This document shows, in pieces, positions 16,701-20,428 of a stretch of DNA of 20,428 bases (position 1 is its first letter; each line of letters begins with the position of its first letter). The stretch comes from Strigomonas culicis (lineage: Eukaryota; Euglenozoa; Kinetoplastea; Trypanosomatida; Trypanosomatidae). The position numbers and the translations under genes were made by a program. The stretch spans positions 1 through 20,428 of the forward strand of contig AUXH01000351.1 of assembly GCA_000482145.1 (NCBI GenBank). Reading direction: 5' to 3'. The notes under the pieces were generated by a model. That model searched no databases. It was given only the letters and a program-made list of their open reading frames with translations, and was not told the origin of the DNA.

Positions 16701-18063
16701 GCGAAGGGCAGATGTGGATGGCCTCCTCATGCGCTAGGTTCTCCTGATACTGTGGAGCTGTGATGGTGTACTCTTCAAATGCGTCTTCTAGGTGCAGTAG
16801 GCGAATACGGTTATAGGAATTTCGAGAGGAGCTGCTCGTGATTTGCTGAGCAAACGACAGCCACAACTCCGCATCGCTCGTTGACTCCAACACGAGCGAC
16901 TGCAGAAGTAAAGCAGACTCTTGCACGCGTGAGTCAGGCATATCTTTCAAAGCTAGAATGACTTGCTGCTTTCGGAATTCGAGCCTGTGGCATAAGCAGT
17001 CAAGCTCTAATATGCGCACGAGCAGGCGACCGAGAAGCACAAAACACGGTTTCCGTTGGTTGTAATCCACTCCGACGCTTCGCCACATGCTATCTCCCTC
17101 ACCAATCGACCGATTGGCAATAGAATTGAAGCCCACATACTGTTCTGAAACGTAAGGTTTTTGCCGACGCCCAGTGACCGTACTGTACGCATAGGATGAC
17201 ACAGGGAAATTGTGCTCGGCACTGTCACGAAGAGGGGAGTCCTCCAGCAGAGCCGCCAGCAGTGGGTGCAGGGGCGTTTGATGGTACAGCATAAGGAAAG
17301 AAGGCTCCAGGTATTCACACGTCATCATCCTTAACGCATAAGCAATGGAAACGAGGATGGGTTCGTCTTCAATTTCTCTCTTGCTCTTGTTCGCTAAGGC
17401 GCACACCTTGGTATTATGCGCCAAAGGCTGGCCAGGACGTCGAAGCTGTCGCAGGATCCAGTAGGCTTCGTTCTCGGGAGATATTGTGTACGAAAGGTCT
17501 CCTTTCAACACCCTAGAACCCAACCCCGGACGTTTCTCAGTATCTTGTATCCGCCTAAGACGCTCGGGAAGCTTATCTTTCACGGCCATCTTTTGCTCAT
17601 CCCCAAGTCCAATGCGACCCATCTCAAGATCCAGTGCGACGTCATGGTCTCTGTGAAGATCTCTGACAGCCTGTCCCTCTGTACCACTTTGCTCGATATC
17701 AATCCAATTGAGAAACCCCTGGTCCATATCGAAGTTCGGGTCATCCAAGTCCTCCTCGTCCTCCTCTTCCTCTTCCTCTTTGTCCACGCCGTGATTTGGC
17801 GAAGGTACTTCATTTAACTCGGCAATTTCGCGGCGCAGTTTTTCCCTTTCTCGCATCTCACGCTCTTTTTCCCGCCTTTTTTCTGCTGCTGTAAGAAACG
17901 TCTGCCTGTTATCCTCATCTTCGTCATCGTCTACTGGAAAGGAGAAAACCACATTCGTGAATGTTTCATGGAGCTTAGTCACACTTAAAGAGGCATCAGT
18001 CAAACTATTTACCCACACCGCAGCAGCAAGAATCTCCTCAATAGTGGAGTAATTACTATTCAT
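13765..18063 (-). CDS. SPT6: Transcription elongation factor Spt6 homologue (1432 aa)
   Basis: Spt6 is a histone chaperone and elongation factor that travels with RNA polymerase II. The domain order fits. There are acidic N-terminal stretches (44-51 and 94-108), a helical core, and a YqgF/RNase H-like domain (~676-800) leading into the family signature ARYVQDPL (801-808). A helix-hairpin-helix segment follows (VALLQFVAGLGPFKG, 868-882), then S1-like beta segments (~1074-1180) and the C-terminal tandem SH2 pair (~1228-1330 and ~1338-1420), including HSFF at 1228-1231 and LSNYIQPLVSLTRLV in the linker. The length is a little below that of yeast and animal Spt6. An oddity is that the first SH2 has Cys1254 (GETLLCPS) where the family has the phosphate-binding Arg. 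The start is the ATG at 18063, with no upstream ATG in the predicted leader. The homology is secure; the details of polymerase binding in this organism are not. Confidence 0.93.
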   Translation of the reverse strand: MNSNYSTIEEILAAAVWVNSLTDASLSVTKLHETFTNVVFSFPVDDDEDEDNRQTFLTAAEKRREKEREMREREKLRREIAELNEVPSPNHGVDKEEEEEEDEEDLDDPNFDMDQGFLNWIDIEQSGTEGQAVRDLHRDHDVALDLEMGRIGLGDEQKMAVKDKLPERLRRIQDTEKRPGLGSRVLKGDLSYTISPENEAYWILRQLRRPGQPLAHNTKVCALANKSKREIEDEPILVSIAYALRMMTCEYLEPSFLMLYHQTPLHPLLAALLEDSPLRDSAEHNFPVSSYAYSTVTGRRQKPYVSEQYVGFNSIANRSIGEGDSMWRSVGVDYNQRKPCFVLLGRLLVRILELDCLCHRLEFRKQQVILALKDMPDSRVQESALLLQSLVLESTSDAELWLSFAQQITSSSSRNSYNRIRLLHLEDAFEEYTITAPQYQENLAHEEAIHICPSHTISVEEWSNKVGHAAHLSGEVVLTLFNNAIAEQFSQLPLLVRKVVDLFCTQGDLIVSRKYAGVQDEMYPLAGFLSDYPLQYVELMDMESNGSVTLHYVVDEDYIVDSLDIYKLYQKNSSDDWSKERETAMRLLVTKLMERAIPQVKSQLSDYANYCVDQEGVRRLATLCAQGPYEETQLRLEEYDEQRLTWEPEWNIVESLPANAYDKNTRTLSPVCAAFRGTNGVTIFAFISEHGSIQATTRWVDCALHTASGRSLFMVQNIQLEKLFLEFGPPVIAVAAFGSQSLGLMRTLQTFVKTRLNRSTHARVSLIWAPTEVARYCSETSFANTEMPHVDSSTRTCVFLARYVQDPLFVLSTLFDAEKTAVQLFSICSRLTKQRADELYSRLCWEMSLWTSATGFWVEDCVKRPNSVALLQFVAGLGPFKGQDLFQTLSQNQPASRADVLRTLESSFDEYVARNAVNSLFVAPPAPSSNESRGWNPLDATLIPLHWRPMVEFFSKALLDSAELGRVAALKLISMDVNEKRSKVYGKDTLTLLNRVRSSLIECRNEVGEREVELMLDEIVSGTKSYLRRPFRKLSSHELMISVTGLVYVASQELKSTYAMAGRPEEQTWRNALVLRKGDYITGTIAGIRGSSNPGIRVLTSRGAGAFLSADSINDEALRMELLSHIRTVEQRRQERRSNTGDDVYYAPAWLTKGSPIQGTVTGCMWTWCELKLDWCPPQTYDVVSEKTFDPLPSYNSIIKDNVSSVNSLKTVQIEQETIKFSTKISRHSFFRDVFSKSIQELLRDKEIGETLLCPSRRVRNGAVCVVKVGAHSMCNWLVKEKRRQDGGIYYLLKDDVIDAALEFNEVDELLSNYIQPLVSLTRLVRQHRRFLENADDVSAYFSDPSRSQNGLLYAFVETGKSSRPYCVITKGAKKNHVFPLYFTNKHIYIRLPFVDVSRTVSEKWVKCENAEVVSVVVKEHARALYTQSNSD

Positions 18064-18212
18064 TGATATGTTTATTCGTGTCTATAAACGCGGCTACGAG
18101 AGTACGTGACGGCAGTGATACTAATTATGTGATTCCTACAGAAACAAACAATTAAAAAAAAAACTACGCTTTTATTCTTCCGTCAGTTGTTAACACTAGT
18201 AATACCTCTTTA

Positions 18213-18247
18213 CTTCATTCAGCACATTGGAGCATACAAACATACGT

Positions 18248-18282
<35 letters not shown>

Positions 18283-18328
18283 GACAAAAAATAGAAAGGG
18301 AAGAAGGCAAAGCAATGGAAAACATATA
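18213..18328 (-). promoter_or_regulatory. Predicted spliced-leader acceptor of the Spt6 gene
   Basis: The sense strand has no AG for 114 nt (18328-18215). A C/T-rich tract at 18313-18285 is followed by (TA)n and (TG)n repeats, and the first AG is at 18214-18213. The leader would be 149 nt without an upstream ATG. A T run at 18163-18154 with an AG at 18137-18136 is an alternative site with a 72-nt leader. Confidence 0.5.
18248..18281. repeat. CA microsatellite followed by a short TA repeat
   Basis: An AC repeat of about 13 units (18248-18274) passes directly into TATATATA. In the sense strand it reads (TA)n(TG)n and lies between the pyrimidine tract and the AG of the predicted Spt6 acceptor. 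Confidence 0.95.
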
Positions 18329-18588
18329 CTACGTAAAAGCATCCCCACAGTTATCATCTAACTACAGTATCTGCAAAAACACACGGAAAAACTCTCTCTC
18401 ACACACGCACTAAAGAAAAAAAAAAGATGTATTGTCACTTAAGACATAAAAAAGTAATATGCAGCTCATGTATGAAAAAAAAATACACAAACACAAGACA
18501 ACAAAACAAGAGAAGGTCCGTCAGAAAACAAATGTGCTATCACAGAATCTAAAAGGCAAAAAAAAAGTAAGCAAGTATACATATAAAT

Positions 18589-20428
18589 TTAAGGAAGTAA
18601 TGTCTTCCGGAATTCTGTTCGCCGCCCATTTCCCCTTTCATCAACGTTGGTAAGAAACCTGTTCAACGGATTCAAGTGAAACGTTTTCTTTCTAACACCT
18701 CGGAGATACTCATCAAGCTTCTCTCTGCTTGGTCGAACAAGTGTAGACTCGTCGATACCAAAGCCACGTTCTCTCAAAGCTGCTAAAAAATTTTCAGGTC
18801 TATTAAGAATCATCTTCTCAACATCTTTCAGCTTTCTTAAAATAGGCAACAAATCATCGCCACCACTACTGTGCTTCACAACAGCACGAGGACCTGCATT
18901 TTTATCACTGTCGTTTATCAAGTCCTTCGGAACTCCAGACTGGGATGCAACACCACGTAACAAAGAAGGGCCGCGATCACTTAGTGTATCGCTTCCCGTA
19001 AAACTAGAGGCCACGTCCGCTCGAGCTACACTGTTCAGTGCACCGGCATACAATTGCCACGTGTGTGTCAGCTCACTGTCGCTAACAAGCGTAGCGTAGT
19101 GCTTGGAAGGTGCGCTGCTCAGGTGCTGCAGCACGTACTCCACGTCGAGCCCGTCCTGGTCCGCGCGGAGCGTGACATCGCGCACCGCGTCGCGCTCCAG
19201 CCCCGTCGCAGCGCACACGTCGGCGCTCACCGCCGCGCGCACCTCCGCCTCACGCTGCGCCACCAGCTTCGGCCACATCCCTCCCCTGCAGCGCAGACTC
19301 AGCGACGATCTACTCGCCAGCGGCACCGGTGCGTGCACGGACGACGCACGTAGGCCATCGCCAGCCGCGTTACAGGCCAAGTCCGGCGCCCTCACCGGCG
19401 ACGGAGTTGCCGAAACCGTACGCCTGCGTGTCACCGTCACCTCCATCTCCTCCGACGAGCTCCCGCTCAGCACGTCTTTTGGTTTCTCCAAAGGCTGTTT
19501 GGGAGACGACCCGCGTCGGCTATTTTTTGCTGCACTCTTGTCGATATCAGGCGGCTTCGCCGGCGACGGGGTTGCCGAGACTTTTCCACGGTAAAGCACC
19601 TCCACCTCCAGCTCCTCCTCGGACGAGCTGCCGCTCAACACGTCCATTGCTTTCTCCAATGGTTGCTTGGTAGACGCCACACGTCGGCTATTTTTTGTTG
19701 CCTTTTCGCCAACATCTGGCGGCTTCATTGGCGACTGATTTGCTGATATTATGCGCCGGCGCGGCATCTCCACCTCAATCTCTTCCTCTGAAGAGCTCAC
19801 GCTCGATTCAGTTACCAGTTTCTGCAACGACGGCTTTCTCGACAACGCGCTCAGTCCGTGAACCCTCGCCTCCTTAATTGCATTTAGTGCCGGTATATTG
19901 GACGCAGCACGACCTGCCAAAGCCCTCGCCGAGGCCTGCGCCTCAGCCAGCGCGTCGGCGTAGCACTGCCATGTGCGCGCCATTTCCCCGTCGTCCACCA
20001 GCGCGGCATAGTGGTCCGCCGGGGCGCTGGCAGCGTGCTGCAGCACGTACTCCACGTCGAGCCCGTCCTGGTCCGCGCGGAGCGTGACATCGCGCACCGC
20101 GTCGCGCTCCAGCCCCGTCGCAGCGCACACGTCGGCGCTCACCGCCGCGCGCACCTCCGCCTCACGCTGCGCCACGATGCCGGGCCACAGCGCGCCCTCG
20201 AAGTGCAGGCTCAGAGATGAGTTCGTCGTCACCGCCACTGGCTTAGGTGCCGTCAAGGCTCTATGCATGCGCGGCGTGCCCTTCTTGCCTGCCTTTGGCG
20301 GCGGCTTCACGGACGACGCACTGCGGGAAACCTTGACCGCATCGGACGCGCTCTCGCTCTCGGAGTCAGCAAGCACGTCCAGCGACTGCTCCACCGACGA
20401 GGCGCTGTGCTTGCGCGGCGTGCCCTTC
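18589..20428 (-). CDS. Repeat protein with two ~90-aa modules and Ser/acidic tandem repeats, 5' end beyond the window
   Basis: The frame is open to the right edge, so the N-terminus is missing; about 612 residues are visible and end in TAA. No ATG opens the visible part: the first visible codons read KGTPRKHSASS. Numbering from there, a module with the pattern SSLSL..G..WP..VAQREAE..DGLDVEYVLQH..HYA.LV occurs at ~71-161 and ~375-465. Between them lie three 56-residue repeats with a SSSEE.EVEV core and a SATPSP.KPPD-like stretch (~211-350), rich in sites that casein kinase 2 and proline-directed kinases could use. The C-terminal ~100 residues are helical and unique. I do not recognise the family. 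Modules with similar W, DV and GL.V spacing occur in large kinetoplastid repeat proteins, from general recollection. A cytoskeletal or flagellar role is possible but not shown. Confidence 0.85.
   Translation of the reverse strand, partial: KGTPRKHSASSVEQSLDVLADSESESASDAVKVSRSASSVKPPPKAGKKGTPRMHRALTAPKPVAVTTNSSLSLHFEGALWPGIVAQREAEVRAAVSADVCAATGLERDAVRDVTLRADQDGLDVEYVLQHAASAPADHYAALVDDGEMARTWQCYADALAEAQASARALAGRAASNIPALNAIKEARVHGLSALSRKPSLQKLVTESSVSSSEEEIEVEMPRRRIISANQSPMKPPDVGEKATKNSRRVASTKQPLEKAMDVLSGSSSEEELEVEVLYRGKVSATPSPAKPPDIDKSAAKNSRRGSSPKQPLEKPKDVLSGSSSEEMEVTVTRRRTVSATPSPVRAPDLACNAAGDGLRASSVHAPVPLASRSSLSLRCRGGMWPKLVAQREAEVRAAVSADVCAATGLERDAVRDVTLRADQDGLDVEYVLQHLSSAPSKHYATLVSDSELTHTWQLYAGALNSVARADVASSFTGSDTLSDRGPSLLRGVASQSGVPKDLINDSDKNAGPRAVVKHSSGGDDLLPILRKLKDVEKMILNRPENFLAALRERGFGIDESTLVRPSREKLDEYLRGVRKKTFHLNPLNRFLTNVDERGNGRRTEFRKTLLP
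19033..19305 (-). repeat. Second copy of the ~90-residue module in the repeat protein
   Basis: This encodes the C-terminal copy of the module (SSLSLRCRGGMWPKLVAQRE to the TWQLYAGAL segment). It lies exactly 912 bp from the other copy at 19945-20217. The middle 141 bp (19123-19263) are identical to the other copy, while both flanks have diverged. Confidence 0.9.
19381..19797 (-). repeat. Three tandem 168-bp (56-codon) repeats
   Basis: The SSSEE core recurs with an exact 168-bp period: units run 19797-19630, 19629-19462 and 19461 to about 19381, the last one incomplete. The conserved parts are the Ser/acidic core, the SPxKPPD-like segment, KNSRR and KQPLEK. Substitutions are scattered, so these copies are older than the identical 141-bp segment nearby. 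Confidence 0.9.
19945..20217 (-). repeat. First copy of the ~90-residue module in the repeat protein
   Basis: This encodes the N-terminal visible copy of the module (SSLSLHFEGALWPGIVAQRE to the TWQCYADALAEA segment). Its part at 20035-20175 is base-for-base identical to 19123-19263. This stretch is visibly more GC-rich than the rest of the window. Confidence 0.9.
20269..20428 (-). repeat. Start of a further 144-bp repeat at the right edge
   Basis: The 16 bases at 20413-20428 repeat those at 20269-20284 exactly, a spacing of 144 bp, and both encode KGTPR followed by a basic residue pair with His (KH or MH). With the SRSASSVKPPP and RKHSASSVEQS similarity this suggests another repeat array that continues beyond the window. 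Confidence 0.6.

Larger units (their letters stand above)
18064..18588. other. Intergenic region between the repeat-protein gene and the Spt6 gene
   Basis: This gap of 525 bases has no supported gene. The right part (18330-18588) is A-rich in the plus strand (T-rich in sense) with several homopolymer runs, and probably holds the 3' untranslated region and poly-A zone of the repeat-protein gene. The left part holds the microsatellite, the acceptor and the Spt6 leader. Confidence 0.7.

Noticed and set aside
19103..19594. Plus-strand frame of 163 codons in the repeat region
   Set aside because: It mirrors the GC-rich repeats of the minus-strand gene; the long frame follows from the base composition and the repeats.
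19381..19797. The tandem repeats as a CRISPR array
   Set aside because: The units are 168 bp, translate in one frame, and have no short conserved repeats with unique spacers; the organism is a eukaryote.

Overview
The window looks like nuclear DNA of a kinetoplastid protist, most likely a trypanosomatid. Eight long intronless protein genes lie head to tail on the minus strand. They are separated by gaps of about 280-700 bases rich in poly-A/T, dinucleotide repeats and (in the sense strand) pyrimidine tracts, with no strand switch. This is the layout of a polycistronic transcription unit whose mRNAs are made by spliced-leader trans-splicing. Before all seven starts visible here there is a stretch without any AG in the sense strand (37-173 nt). 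It contains a pyrimidine tract and ends at an AG 9-161 nt before the start codon. TAA, TAG and TGA are all used as stops, so the standard code applies. The genus cannot be fixed from the window, and a free-living kinetoplastid is not excluded.

Transcription runs from right to left. First comes a gene cut by the right edge (18589-20428), a repeat protein with two copies of an ~90-residue module and three tandem 56-residue Ser/acidic repeats. Next are a homologue of transcription elongation factor Spt6 (13765-18063), a divergent AlkB/ALKBH7-like protein (11889-13283), a large alpha-solenoid protein (8312-11194), a trypsin-like serine peptidase (7162-7953), a second large alpha-solenoid protein that could be a karyopherin (3533-6475), a probable mitochondrial protein with one hydrophobic segment (1922-3250), and a coiled-coil protein (130-1596). 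A TA microsatellite runs off the left edge.

Neighbouring genes in kinetoplastid units usually do not share a function, and no pathway links these eight. Start codons were chosen with the predicted splice acceptors. In several genes the open frame runs upstream into the untranslated leader without an ATG, so the proteins are shorter than the longest open frame.

I see no mobile element, CRISPR array, tRNA, rRNA or clear new multi-gene system. The points most worth checking are: loss of expected catalytic residues in the AlkB-like protein; a Cys in place of the phosphate-binding Arg in the first SH2 domain of Spt6; a 141-bp perfectly identical segment shared by the two diverged modules of the repeat protein; short upstream ORFs in three leaders; and GA microsatellites that appear to serve as the pyrimidine tracts for trans-splicing.
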